Positions 1 through 6,730 are shown, counted from the stretch's first letter. The stretch is 10,788 nt of DNA from an uncultured Alistipes sp. (GCA_958449275.1 CAUDHE010000079.1:1-10788); one strand, 5' to 3'. Made by a program: numbers and translations. The notes: generated by a model not told the origin, from the letters alone.

Positions 1-696
1 TCCCTCGGCATTGTTTTTTCGTATCGCGACGTTGGGTCTGTTCTTGGAATTGACGTATTGATTCTTCTGCGCGGGATTCTTCATGCCCGTCTTTTGCATG
101 GGTCTTTGCGGCCCTTTCTGCGGACGTGCCGGAAGGTGCTGTTTATAGTCGCTTCGGAGATTGTTGAGTGCAACTTCATCGAGTTCTATGCCACCTTCGG
201 ACATCGCCTTTATATCTTTTATGATCACCTCGTTGTTGGGGTGCTCCTGATTGTATTCGAAACTCTTCGAACGCATGTAACGCGCCAGCGAGTCGATGGC
301 CGAATCGAGCGAATCGCGATCCTTTTCGCGACGCAGGGCCTGCAACATCATGGCCACGTATTTGCCGTAATGCTTGTACGCTATGCGACGCTGCGAATAC
401 TCCATCTTGTGGGGCGAAACCATCAGATCCTGACGCGCGGGACGCGGGTAGGGAGAATCCACATCGAGCTTGAAATCAGACATTATGAACAGATGATCCC
501 ACAGTTTGTGGGTGAAATCGGCCGTGTCGCGAAGCAGGGGATTCAGGTTGCCCATGACGGCTATGACGGCGCGGGCCTGGCGATTGCGCTCCTCGCGATT
601 CTCGATGGTAAGGAGTCGATCCACCATCTCGTGAATATGTCGGCCGTACTCCGGAAGATAGAGTTTGCGACGAGTGTAATTGTAATTTTTTTTCAT
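1..696 (-). CDS. DUF4290 family protein, 3' end cut by window edge
   Basis: Translating the minus strand from the ATG at 696 gives 232 codons that stay open to the left edge, so the C-terminus lies outside the window. The N-terminus (MKKNYNYTRRKLYLPEYGR) and the later segments HKLWDHLFIMSDFKLDVDSP, HKMEYSQRRIAYKHYGKYVA and YMRSKSFEYNQEHPNNEVI match my memory of DUF4290, a conserved Bacteroidetes family of unknown function. No signal peptide or membrane segment is visible, so it is probably cytoplasmic. The last 35 to 40 visible residues are low-complexity and rich in Lys, Gln, Pro and Asn, suggesting a disordered basic tail. The gene is divergent from the sigma-54 regulator. A weak minus-strand TATTTTTG element (895-888) could be its promoter, but the spacing to an upstream TTTG is only 18 nt. 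The family assignment is by recognition; no biochemical role can be assigned. Confidence 0.88.
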   Translation of the reverse strand, partial: MKKNYNYTRRKLYLPEYGRHIHEMVDRLLTIENREERNRQARAVIAVMGNLNPLLRDTADFTHKLWDHLFIMSDFKLDVDSPYPRPARQDLMVSPHKMEYSQRRIAYKHYGKYVAMMLQALRREKDRDSLDSAIDSLARYMRSKSFEYNQEHPNNEVIIKDIKAMSEGGIELDEVALNNLRSDYKQHLPARPQKGPQRPMQKTGMKNPAQKNQYVNSKNRPNVAIRKNNAEG

Positions 697-838
697 AAAA
701 TGTTTTCGGTTCGGCCGCCCGCAATCACCGTTCGCCGTGTTCCGCACGGTCGTATCGTGTGTTTTTTCGGTCGCGAAGCATGAACCATTTTCGGATTAAT
801 CGATAGCTTTTCCCTCTTAGGCAGGTGACGGGATCGAG

Positions 839-870
839 ATTGGAATCACCGAATAAAGAGGTTATCTTTG
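839..870 (+). promoter_or_regulatory. Bacteroidetes-type promoter of the sigma-54 activator gene
   Basis: TATCTTTG at 863-870 fits the Bacteroidetes -7 consensus TAnnTTTG exactly. It is preceded, after a 20-nt spacer, by ATTG at 839-842 in place of the -33 TTTG. Transcription would start near 876, giving a leader of about 34 nt before the ATG at 910. CTTTG (866-870) and CAAAG (877-881) form a 5-bp inverted repeat over the start site, a possible operator. This is a primary-sigma-factor promoter, not a -24/-12 sigma-54 site. Confidence 0.6.
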
Positions 871-909
871 ATTTTGCAAAGTAAGTGCAAAAATATCAAA
901 AATCAAAAT

Positions 910-2055
910 ATGGCAAAAGTTTTAATACTGGAACAATCAAAAAGTATGCGAAATACGCTCCGCGAAAGACTCGAATTCGAGGGGTTCGCCACCACGGTCG
1001 CCGAACGCGACGAAGTGTCGGAGAGCGTATGCGCGCGCCGCGGCTACGACGCCATACTGGCAGGCGGCGATTGCGATGCGCTTCCGTCGCTGGGCGTACC
1101 TTTTATTATAGTCACGCCGTCGGGCACCATCGACGACGCGGTATCGGCCGTCAAGAACGGCGCGGAGGACTACCTCACGGCTCCGGTAGACATGAACCGT
1201 CTGTTAGGATCGCTGCGCCGCATAGTCGAACGCGACGAAGATGCCAAACCCGAACCTGCCGCACCGTCGGTACGCACACGACGTCGAGCTGCGGGATGCG
1301 ATGCCGAGCATATCATAGGCTCGTCGGAGGCCATAGAGCATGTACGCCGCCTGATCGACAAGGTGGCGCCGTCGGACGCCCGCGTTCTCATCACGGGCGA
1401 GAACGGCACGGGAAAAGAACTGGTAGCCCGTTGGCTCCACGAAAAAAGCGCCCGCGCAGGAGCGCCGTTCGTGGAGGTCAACTGCGCGGCCATCCCCTCC
1501 GAACTCATCGAGAGCGAACTTTTCGGACACGAGCGAGGTGCATTCACCTCGGCCGTGAAACAGCGCAAAGGCAAATTCGAGCAAGCCAACGGCGGTACTC
1601 TGTTCATGGACGAGATCGGCGACATGTCGCTGTCGGCGCAGGCCAAAGTGCTGCGCGCATTGCAGGAGAACAAAATCAGCCGCGTGGGCAGCGACAAGGA
1701 TGTGAATGTAGACGTGCGCGTGGTGGCGGCCACCAACAAGGACATCCGCGCCGAGATCGCGCGCGGCAATTTCCGCGAGGACCTCTACCACCGTCTGGGA
1801 GTGATCCTGATAAAGGTGCCGCCCCTGCGCGAACGGTCGGGCGACATTCCCCAACTGGTAAACTACTTCGTGGACAAGATCGCCGAGGAACACGGAATGG
1901 AACGCAAGGAGGTCGACGAGCAGGCTTTGGACGCGCTCTCGGCGATGCCGTGGAGCGGCAATATCCGCGAATTGCGCAATGTGGTCGAACGCCTGATGAT
2001 ACTCAGCGGCGATCGTATCACCGTCGACGACGTGAAACTGTATTGTACGTTATAA
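910..2055 (+). CDS. Sigma-54 activator (NtrC-like AAA+) with degenerate receiver domain and no HTH
   Basis: This 381-residue protein has the two-domain layout of NtrC-type activators, which hydrolyse ATP to open sigma-54 promoters. The AAA+ part (about 135-380) carries Walker A GENGTGKE (163-170), a GAFTSA loop (210-215), Walker B TLFMDEIGD (230-238), VVAATN around T275, the arginine region FREDLYHRL (288-296) and sensor II GNIRELRN (350-357). The N-terminal 108 residues resemble a receiver, but the acidic pair is E8-Q9, Gly52 sits where the phosphorylated Asp is expected, and Ala91 replaces the conserved Lys. The stretch from 52 to 64 is also about ten residues short. The protein ends soon after the AAA+ domain, without the Fis-type helix-turn-helix; my recollection is that a Bacteroidetes subfamily shares this. 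The ATG at 910 is preferred over the in-frame TTG at 868, because MAKVLIL matches family starts and the TTG lies inside the promoter. Target genes are not known. Confidence 0.9.
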   Translation: MAKVLILEQSKSMRNTLRERLEFEGFATTVAERDEVSESVCARRGYDAILAGGDCDALPSLGVPFIIVTPSGTIDDAVSAVKNGAEDYLTAPVDMNRLLGSLRRIVERDEDAKPEPAAPSVRTRRRAAGCDAEHIIGSSEAIEHVRRLIDKVAPSDARVLITGENGTGKELVARWLHEKSARAGAPFVEVNCAAIPSELIESELFGHERGAFTSAVKQRKGKFEQANGGTLFMDEIGDMSLSAQAKVLRALQENKISRVGSDKDVNVDVRVVAATNKDIRAEIARGNFREDLYHRLGVILIKVPPLRERSGDIPQLVNYFVDKIAEEHGMERKEVDEQALDALSAMPWSGNIRELRNVVERLMILSGDRITVDDVKLYCTL

Positions 2056-2094
2056 CTAAAGACACTACTTTTCCTAAATACCAAAGCATTTGTG

Positions 2095-2129
2095 CGCATG
2101 CGCCCCCGACGGGGCGCATGCGGTGTTTT
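2095..2129 (+). terminator. Probable intrinsic terminator after the sigma-54 activator gene
   Basis: A perfect 12-bp inverted repeat (2095-2106 with 2111-2122) with a 4-nt CGAC loop lies 40 nt after the stop codon. It is followed after three bases by TTTT (2126-2129). The stem is very GC-rich, but the T-tract is short, so it may work poorly or act mainly as an mRNA 3' end stabiliser. Confidence 0.55.
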
Positions 2130-2249
2130 AGGGTGCCTGCCTCGAAGCAACAAACCGTTCATACCTCCTTCGAGCGGTTCGCCGACGGCGGAGGACGAAG
2201 CGAGCGTAAAGCGAGTTGCAGTCCGCCGCGTGGGGCGGCGGCGAACTGC

Positions 2250-2270
2250 CGACATCGCACCGCGATGTCG
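2250..2270. repeat. Perfect 9-bp hairpin in the convergent spacer
   Basis: CGACATCGC (2250-2258) and GCGATGTCG (2262-2270) are exact reverse complements around a 3-nt loop (ACC). No T-tract follows on either strand, so it is not a standard terminator. Just upstream, GCAGT / CCGCC and GGCGG / ACTGC between about 2217 and 2249 can form a second, imperfect stem. Together these suggest a structured RNA 3' end or a short palindromic repeat element. I can assign no function. Confidence 0.45.
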
Positions 2271-2292
2271 TAACATCTACCATAAAAACCGC

Positions 2293-2325
2293 AAAAAAAG
2301 GCCGTCCGAAAAACGGGCGGCCTTT
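2293..2325 (-). terminator. Intrinsic terminator of the sdhCAB operon
   Basis: Read on the minus strand, a 12-bp GC-rich stem (2325-2314 pairing with 2308-2297, one G-U pair) with a loop of about five bases runs directly into a T-tract of seven (2299-2293). It begins 21 nt after the sdhB stop codon. The plus-strand copy also has a stem ending in TTT, so it may work weakly in both directions between the two convergent genes. Confidence 0.85.
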
Positions 2326-2345
2326 AACGGGACATATACAATCGC

Positions 2346-3089
2346 TTAGTCTTTCAGCTTGGCCGAGAGGAACTCGCGGTTCAGACGAGCGATATGCGCT
2401 ATAGAGATCGACTTGGGACACTCGGCCTGACATGCGCCCGTATTGGTGCAGTTACCGAATCCCAGTTCGTCCATCTTGGCCACCATGGCCTTTGCGCGAC
2501 GCGCACCCTCCACGCGACCCTGCGGCAGCTTGGCGAGCGACGACACGCGGGCAGCCACGAACAGCATGGCCGAACCGTTCTTGCATGTGGCGGCGCAAGC
2601 TCCGCAACCCACGCAAGCGGCGGCATCCATACTCTCGTCGGCATCGGCCTTGGGAATGGGAATGGCGTTGCCGTCGGGCACCGAGTTGGTACGTACCGAA
2701 ACGAATCCGCCCGCCTGAAGAATCTCATCGTAAGCACCTCGGTTCACCACGAGGTCCTTGATGACGGGGAATGCGGCCGAACGCCACGGCTCGATGGTGA
2801 TGGTCTGGCCGTCCTTGAACTTGCGCATGTAGATCTGGCAGGTGGTAACCGCCTGCTCGGGACCGTGGGCGTGGCCGTCGATATGCAGCGAGCACATGCC
2901 GCAGATACCCTCGCGGCAGTCGTGGTCGAATGCCACGGGTTCCTTGCCCTCGTGAACGAGCTGGTTGTTCAGTATGTCGAGCATCTCGAGGAACGACGTG
3001 TCGGCCGAGATGTTCTCGACACGATAGGTCTCGAATGCGCCCTTCGATTTAGCGTCCTTTTGACGCCATATCTTTAATGTAAAATTCAT
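2346..3089 (-). CDS. sdhB: Succinate dehydrogenase/fumarate reductase iron-sulfur subunit
   Basis: This 247-residue protein is the electron-transfer subunit of complex II. It passes electrons through three iron-sulfur clusters between the flavin subunit and the quinone site in the membrane subunit. The plant-type [2Fe-2S] site is CREGICGMC (58-66), with the fourth ligand C84. The ferredoxin-like half has CVGCGACAATC (159-169) and CTNTGACQAECPKS (214-227), supplying ligands for the [4Fe-4S] and [3Fe-4S] clusters. All eleven expected cysteines are present, so the subunit looks functional. It is the last gene of a C-A-B operon; its ATG lies 38 nt beyond the sdhA stop codon, and the operon terminator follows. 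In anaerobic Bacteroidetes this enzyme mainly works as a menaquinol:fumarate reductase making succinate. The direction cannot be read from sequence, so frdB would be an equally fair name. Confidence 0.96.
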   Translation of the reverse strand: MNFTLKIWRQKDAKSKGAFETYRVENISADTSFLEMLDILNNQLVHEGKEPVAFDHDCREGICGMCSLHIDGHAHGPEQAVTTCQIYMRKFKDGQTITIEPWRSAAFPVIKDLVVNRGAYDEILQAGGFVSVRTNSVPDGNAIPIPKADADESMDAAACVGCGACAATCKNGSAMLFVAARVSSLAKLPQGRVEGARRAKAMVAKMDELGFGNCTNTGACQAECPKSISIAHIARLNREFLSAKLKD

Positions 3090-3127
3090 TGTTCAATCTG
3101 TATATTAAAGTTCAACGTCAAAAATGC

Positions 3128-5074
3128 TTAGTCCTTGTAGTTACGCTGCGCGGGGTGTACGAACTCGAAGTTCAGCGCCTCTTTGGTCAGCTCGGGCTCG
3201 TTGTCCATACCCTTGTACTCCCAAACGGCCGCGTAAACGAAATTCTCGTCGTCGCGCTTGGCCTCGCCCTCCTCGGTCTGATGCTCCGAACGGAAGTGTC
3301 CGCCGCACGACTCCTCGCGGTTCAGCGCGTCGCGGGCCATCAGTTCGCCCAGTTCGAGGAAGTCGGCCAGACGCAAAGCCTTCTCCAGCTCCACGTTGAA
3401 CGAATCGGCGGTACCCACCACCTTCACGTCGCTCCAGAACTCCTTGCGCAGGGCCTGAATCTCGCCGATGGCCTTCGTCAGCGACTCCTTGGTACGGGCC
3501 ATGCCCACATTCTCCCACATGATGTGGCCCAGACGCTTGTGAATGTCGTCCACCGACTGCTTACCCTTGATCGAGAACAGTTTGGCAATCTTGTCCTTCA
3601 CGGCCTTCTCCGCCTCGGCGAACGCAGGGGTGTCGGTGCTCACCTTGGGAGCCTGAATCTTATGCGACAGATAATCGCCTATGGTATAAGGCAGAACGAA
3701 GTAACCGTCGGCCAAACCCTGCATCAGGGCCGAAGCGCCCAAACGGTTGGCTCCGTGATCCGAGAAGTTGGCCTCGCCTATGGCGTAAAGGCCCGGAACG
3801 GTGGTCATGAGGTTGTAATCGACCCAAATACCGCCCATGGTATAGTGCACGGCGGGGAATATCTGCATCGGCTGCTCGTAAGGATCCACGTCGGTGATCT
3901 CCTTGTACATGTCGAACAAGTTGCCGTAACGCTGCTTGATGGTCTCCTTGCCCAGACGCTCGATGGCGGTCTTGAAATCGAGGAACACGGCCAAGCCCGT
4001 CTCGTTCACGCCGAAGCCCGCGTCGCAACGCTCCTTGGCCGCACGCGACGCCACGTCGCGCGGCACGAGGTTACCGAATGCGGGATAGCGACGCTCCAGA
4101 TAGTAGTCGCGATCGGCCTCGGCGATATCCGAAGGCTGCTTCTTACCCTCGCGGATAGCCTTCACGTCCTCGATCTTTTTGGGAACCCATATACGGCCGT
4201 CGTTACGCAGCGACTCCGACATGAGGGTCAGTTTCGACTGCTGGTCGCCGTGAACGGGGATACAAGTGGGGTGAATCTGCGTGAAGCAGGGATTCGCGAA
4301 GCCCGCACCCTTGCGGTAGCACTGGAATGCCGCCGATCCGTTCGATGCCATTGCATTGGTCGAGAGGAAGAACACGTTGCCGTAACCGCCGGTGGCGATA
4401 ACCACGGCGTGCGCTCCGTGACGCTCGATCTCGCCCGTCACGAGGTTGCGCGCGATGATACCGCGGGCCTCGCCGTTCTCGATCACCACATCGAGCATCT
4501 CGTGACGCGGATAGCTCTTCACCGAACCCGCAGCGATCTCCTTGTTAAGCGCCGCATATGCACCCAAAAGGAGCTGCTGACCGGTCTGGCCGCGGGCATA
4601 GAACGTACGCGACACCTGCGCGCCGCCGAACGAACGGTTAGCCAGCAGGCCGCCGTACTCGCGTGCGAAGGGCACGCCCTGAGCCACGCACTGGTCTATG
4701 ATGAGATTCGACACCTCGGCCAGACGATATACGTTTGCCTCGCGGGCACGGTAGTCGCCGCCCTTGATGGTGTCGTAGAACAGACGATATACGGAATCGT
4801 TATCGTTCTGGTAGTTCTTCGCTGCGTTGATACCTCCCTGCGCCGCGATAGAGTGGGCGCGACGCGGTGAATCCTGAATGCAGAACACCTTGACGTTGTA
4901 ACCCAGCTCGCCGAGCGAAGCGGCAGCCGATGCGCCGCCCAGACCCGTACCTACTATTATTATGTCGAGCTTGCGTTTGTTCGCGGGGCTTACGACCTTG
5001 ATGGCCGCCTTGTGGTTGCTCCATTTCTGAGCCAACTCGCCGGCGGGAATTTTTGAATCTAACTTAAAAGCCAT
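3128..5074 (-). CDS. sdhA: Succinate dehydrogenase/fumarate reductase flavoprotein subunit
   Basis: This 648-residue catalytic subunit interconverts fumarate and succinate at a covalently bound FAD, facing the cytoplasm. The dinucleotide-binding motif is IVGTGLGGASAAASLGELGY (40-59), and H74 in AHSIAAQGGIN is the expected FAD attachment residue. Later landmarks are the ATGGYGN segment, PRDVASRA around the active-site arginine, HYTMGGIWVD for substrate binding, and GEANFSDHGANRLGASALM contacting FAD. The C-terminal helical part contains ALNREESCGGHFR, typical of the family. The length suits the longer epsilon/Bacteroidetes-type (type B) subunits that pair with a single cytochrome b subunit. 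It sits 40 nt after sdhC and 38 nt before sdhB in one transcript. The antisense strand has a long open frame, which is a composition effect. Confidence 0.97.
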   Translation of the reverse strand: MAFKLDSKIPAGELAQKWSNHKAAIKVVSPANKRKLDIIIVGTGLGGASAAASLGELGYNVKVFCIQDSPRRAHSIAAQGGINAAKNYQNDNDSVYRLFYDTIKGGDYRAREANVYRLAEVSNLIIDQCVAQGVPFAREYGGLLANRSFGGAQVSRTFYARGQTGQQLLLGAYAALNKEIAAGSVKSYPRHEMLDVVIENGEARGIIARNLVTGEIERHGAHAVVIATGGYGNVFFLSTNAMASNGSAAFQCYRKGAGFANPCFTQIHPTCIPVHGDQQSKLTLMSESLRNDGRIWVPKKIEDVKAIREGKKQPSDIAEADRDYYLERRYPAFGNLVPRDVASRAAKERCDAGFGVNETGLAVFLDFKTAIERLGKETIKQRYGNLFDMYKEITDVDPYEQPMQIFPAVHYTMGGIWVDYNLMTTVPGLYAIGEANFSDHGANRLGASALMQGLADGYFVLPYTIGDYLSHKIQAPKVSTDTPAFAEAEKAVKDKIAKLFSIKGKQSVDDIHKRLGHIMWENVGMARTKESLTKAIGEIQALRKEFWSDVKVVGTADSFNVELEKALRLADFLELGELMARDALNREESCGGHFRSEHQTEEGEAKRDDENFVYAAVWEYKGMDNEPELTKEALNFEFVHPAQRNYKD

Positions 5075-5114
5075 ATCCGTTGATTTTTAATTGTTCGAGT
5101 GAAAGACCATGATA

Positions 5115-5855
5115 TTACAATCCCGCGCAGCAAGCTCCTCCGCAAGCCGCCGCCGTGCAAACACCGCGCAGGCTGCATACGAAGTAAACCACCACTACGG
5201 CAGCGAAGCCTAGCACGATCAGCGTCGAGAAGATCTTGCCGGCGCACTTCAGACGCGGATACCAAGTATCATTGGCCCAGCCCACGGTCTGGAACATCGA
5301 CCATATGCCGTGATTGAGGTGCAGCCACAGAGCCGCCAGCCATACCAGATAGAGCGCCACGTAATACCACTGCGAGAAAGTGTAAGCCACCAAAATCGCG
5401 CCGTCGTGAGCCGACACGAGGTAGCCGCCCACCATCGAGCCTTCGGCTCCCATCAGCTCGACGAGCTGCATCTTGCTCCAGAAGTTGAAGAGGTGGAGAA
5501 GCAGGCCCGCAACCACGATAACGCCCAGCACCAGCATGTTCTTCGAGGCCCACTCCACACCCGGCTCGTTGGCCGTAACGGCATAACGCTGCGTGCCGCG
5601 AGCGCGATAGTTGTTGACGGTGAGCACCAAAGCGTAAACGAAGTGCAGCACCACCAGAGCGGCCAGACCCGCGGTACCTGCCAGCGCATACCAGTTGGCG
5701 CCGAGGAATGCGCAGATCATGTTATAAGCCTCGGGGCTGATGATGGCCGTGAGGTTCATTGACATGTGGAAAAGAAGGAAGAGAACGAGACAGCAGCCCG
5801 TCACGCTCATCACCAGCTTCTTTCCGAGAGATGAATTGCATAAAAAACAGCTCAT
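5115..5855 (-). CDS. sdhC: Succinate dehydrogenase/fumarate reductase cytochrome b subunit
   Basis: This 246-residue membrane anchor belongs to the type B complex II family, where one five-helix protein carries two b haems and the quinone site. Hydrophobic segments lie at about 15-37, 57-80, 106-125, 153-178 and 207-228. Candidate haem-ligand histidines inside or at helix ends are H30 (LLFHMSMN), H71, H121 (LLLHLFNFW), H179 and H182 (WLHLNHGIW). The N-terminus SSLGKKLVMSVTGCCLVLF matches the Bacteroides-type family. The tail after the last helix is unusually rich in cysteine (C227, C233, C238, C242, C243) and glycine. It is the first gene of the operon, with a promoter about 50 nt upstream. 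With no second small membrane subunit gene present, the type B assignment is firm. Confidence 0.94.
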   Translation of the reverse strand: MSCFLCNSSLGKKLVMSVTGCCLVLFLLFHMSMNLTAIISPEAYNMICAFLGANWYALAGTAGLAALVVLHFVYALVLTVNNYRARGTQRYAVTANEPGVEWASKNMLVLGVIVVAGLLLHLFNFWSKMQLVELMGAEGSMVGGYLVSAHDGAILVAYTFSQWYYVALYLVWLAALWLHLNHGIWSMFQTVGWANDTWYPRLKCAGKIFSTLIVLGFAAVVVVYFVCSLRGVCTAAACGGACCAGL

Positions 5856-5909
5856 AATTTACAGAATTTTGTTTATTTTTGTTTGTGAAATTGTTTTTCA
5901 AATTTACGG

Positions 5910-5940
5910 CAAAGATAATCATTGTTTGCTCAATAACAAT
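5910..5940 (-). promoter_or_regulatory. Promoter of the sdhCAB operon with an embedded palindrome
   Basis: On the minus strand, TATCTTTG (5917-5910) fits TAnnTTTG exactly, and ATTG (5940-5937) lies a 19-nt spacer upstream as the -33 box. Transcription would start near 5903, leaving a leader of about 48 nt before the sdhC ATG. The -33 box and most of the spacer coincide with a 6-bp inverted repeat, ATTGTT (5921-5926) and AACAAT (5935-5940), separated by 8 nt. That is a plausible operator for a dimeric regulator. Confidence 0.65.
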
Positions 5941-5976
5941 ACTCTCGGCCCAATTTGTGGACAATTTGAGTATCGG

Positions 5977-5994
5977 CGGCGCAGTGCTGCGCCG
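5977..5994 (+). repeat. Hairpin in the leader of the 5-FTHF cyclo-ligase gene
   Basis: CGGCGCAG (5977-5984) and CTGCGCCG (5987-5994) are exact reverse complements with only TG between them, about 40 nt upstream of the ATG at 6034. No T-tract follows, so it is not a terminator. A plus-strand TATTTTTG at 5874-5881 could be the promoter for this leader, but no TTTG lies at the right distance upstream, so that promoter is doubtful. The hairpin could affect mRNA stability or translation. Confidence 0.4.
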
Positions 5995-6033
5995 TACGGA
6001 TCGGACCAAGAAAACGAAGACCTGCCCCGAACG

Positions 6034-6579
6034 ATGAAAAAGAGCGATATAAGAGCAATCGTACGCCGCGCCACGGCCGCGCTCGACGCCGAGGAGCGTA
6101 TGCGGCAATCGCGGACAGTAACCGAACGCCTGCGACGCATCGCAGCGAAGGAACACCCCGCCGTGACGGCCCTCTTCGCGCCCCTGCCCGACGAAGTGGA
6201 CATAAGCCACCTTGCGCGGACTCTCGACTGCCGCGTAGTGCTGCCTCGTGTCGCCGACGGCCCGAACGGCGAACCCGAAATGGAATTCTACGATTTCGAT
6301 CCCGAAACCATGCTTCGCGGAGCATTCGGCATCGACGAGCCGCAGGGAGGCGTACCCTGCCCGCCCGAAATAATCGACCTCATGATTGTCCCGGGCATGG
6401 CTTTCACCCGCGACGGCGCGAGACTCGGCCGCGGCAAGGGTTACTACGACCGCTACATCGCCCGCGATGGATTCCGCGCGCGGTGTATCGGGGTATGCTT
6501 CCGCCACCAGCTGCTGCCCGAACTGCCCGCCGAACCCCACGACCGGCGCATGGACGAAGTGGTGACGGCCGGGGAGTAA
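6034..6579 (+). CDS. 5-formyltetrahydrofolate cyclo-ligase
   Basis: This 181-residue protein fits the family that converts 5-formyl-THF with ATP to 5,10-methenyl-THF, returning a storage or inhibitory folate to one-carbon metabolism in the cytoplasm. The signature region is VPGMAFTRDGARLGRGKGYY (119-138) followed by DR, which holds the ATP/phosphate-binding glycine-rich loop. The earlier PLPDEVDISHL (about 51-61) and the C-terminal PHDRRMDEVVT (168-178) are also typical. The length is normal for the family. The open frame extends upstream to 5740, but that part overlaps sdhC antisense and shows no family similarity. The ATG at 6034, beginning MKKSDIRAIVRRA, matches family N-termini. The gene is divergent from the sdh operon and is followed by a 151-nt palindrome-rich spacer, so it may be its own unit. 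Confidence 0.93.
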   Translation: MKKSDIRAIVRRATAALDAEERMRQSRTVTERLRRIAAKEHPAVTALFAPLPDEVDISHLARTLDCRVVLPRVADGPNGEPEMEFYDFDPETMLRGAFGIDEPQGGVPCPPEIIDLMIVPGMAFTRDGARLGRGKGYYDRYIARDGFRARCIGVCFRHQLLPELPAEPHDRRMDEVVTAGE

Positions 6580-6583
6580 AAAT

Positions 6584-6673
6584 GCAGTTCGCAGAACTGC
6601 GCGGGCCGCAGCCTCGCCCCGCGGAGGCCCGCCATTCGCATACGCTCATTCACGCGGTCCCCGCAGTCTGCGG
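6584..6673. repeat. Cluster of short palindromes between the cyclo-ligase and uvrC genes
   Basis: Three inverted repeats occur in tandem. GCAGTTC / GAACTGC (6584-6590, 6594-6600) has a 3-nt loop. GCGGGCC / GGCCCGC (6601-6607, 6626-6632) has a loop that can itself pair GCCTC with GAGGC. CCGCAG / CTGCGG (6661-6666, 6668-6673) has a 1-nt centre. On the minus strand the first stem is followed by ATTTTT, giving a terminator-like signal facing away from uvrC, although no minus-strand gene is visible to its right. The cluster could be a REP-like intergenic element or a structured 3' end of the cyclo-ligase mRNA. Confidence 0.5.
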
Positions 6674-6694
6674 CCGCCATAATTTCCGCTCGGC

Positions 6695-6726
6695 TTTGCG
6701 GATAACCATATAAATAACTACTTTTG
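6695..6726 (+). promoter_or_regulatory. Consensus promoter of uvrC, almost touching the start codon
   Basis: TTTG (6695-6698), a 20-nt spacer and TACTTTTG (6719-6726) together match the Bacteroidetes promoter consensus at every defined position. Only GCGAC... that is, four bases (6727-6730), separate the -7 box from the uvrC ATG at 6731. Because transcription normally starts several bases beyond the -7 box, the mRNA should begin at or within a few bases of the start codon. Translation would then be leaderless or nearly so. Confidence 0.75.
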
Positions 6727-6730
6727 CGAC

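Noticed and set aside
58..783. 241-codon plus-strand open frame at the left edge
   Set aside because: It is the shadow of the minus-strand DUF4290 gene, whose translation shows clear family segments over the whole stretch.
868..909. TTG start giving 14 extra residues on the sigma-54 activator
   Set aside because: The TTG lies inside the predicted -7 promoter element, and the extension (Asn/Lys-rich, AT-rich DNA) has no family match. The ATG at 910 fits better.
697..909. tRNA or riboswitch in the divergent spacer
   Set aside because: I could not fold a cloverleaf or recognise a conserved aptamer core. Only small inverted repeats and promoter elements are visible.
839..912. Sigma-54 (-24/-12) promoter giving autoregulation of the activator
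   Set aside because: No GG-N10-GC arrangement with the expected flanks was found by eye near the gene. The visible promoter is the ordinary Bacteroidetes type.
3089..4870. 593-codon plus-strand open frame
   Set aside because: It lies wholly antisense to sdhA. It mirrors the GC-rich codon usage of the real gene, has no domain I recognise, and has no promoter.
5740..6033. 98-residue N-terminal extension of the cyclo-ligase
   Set aside because: It overlaps sdhC antisense and crosses the divergent promoter region. The family N-terminus begins at 6034.
5856..6033. Possible 6S RNA, since ssrS precedes the cyclo-ligase gene in proteobacteria
   Set aside because: The spacer is short, AT-rich and largely taken up by the sdh promoter. 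Only one small hairpin is present, and no long bulged duplex is seen.
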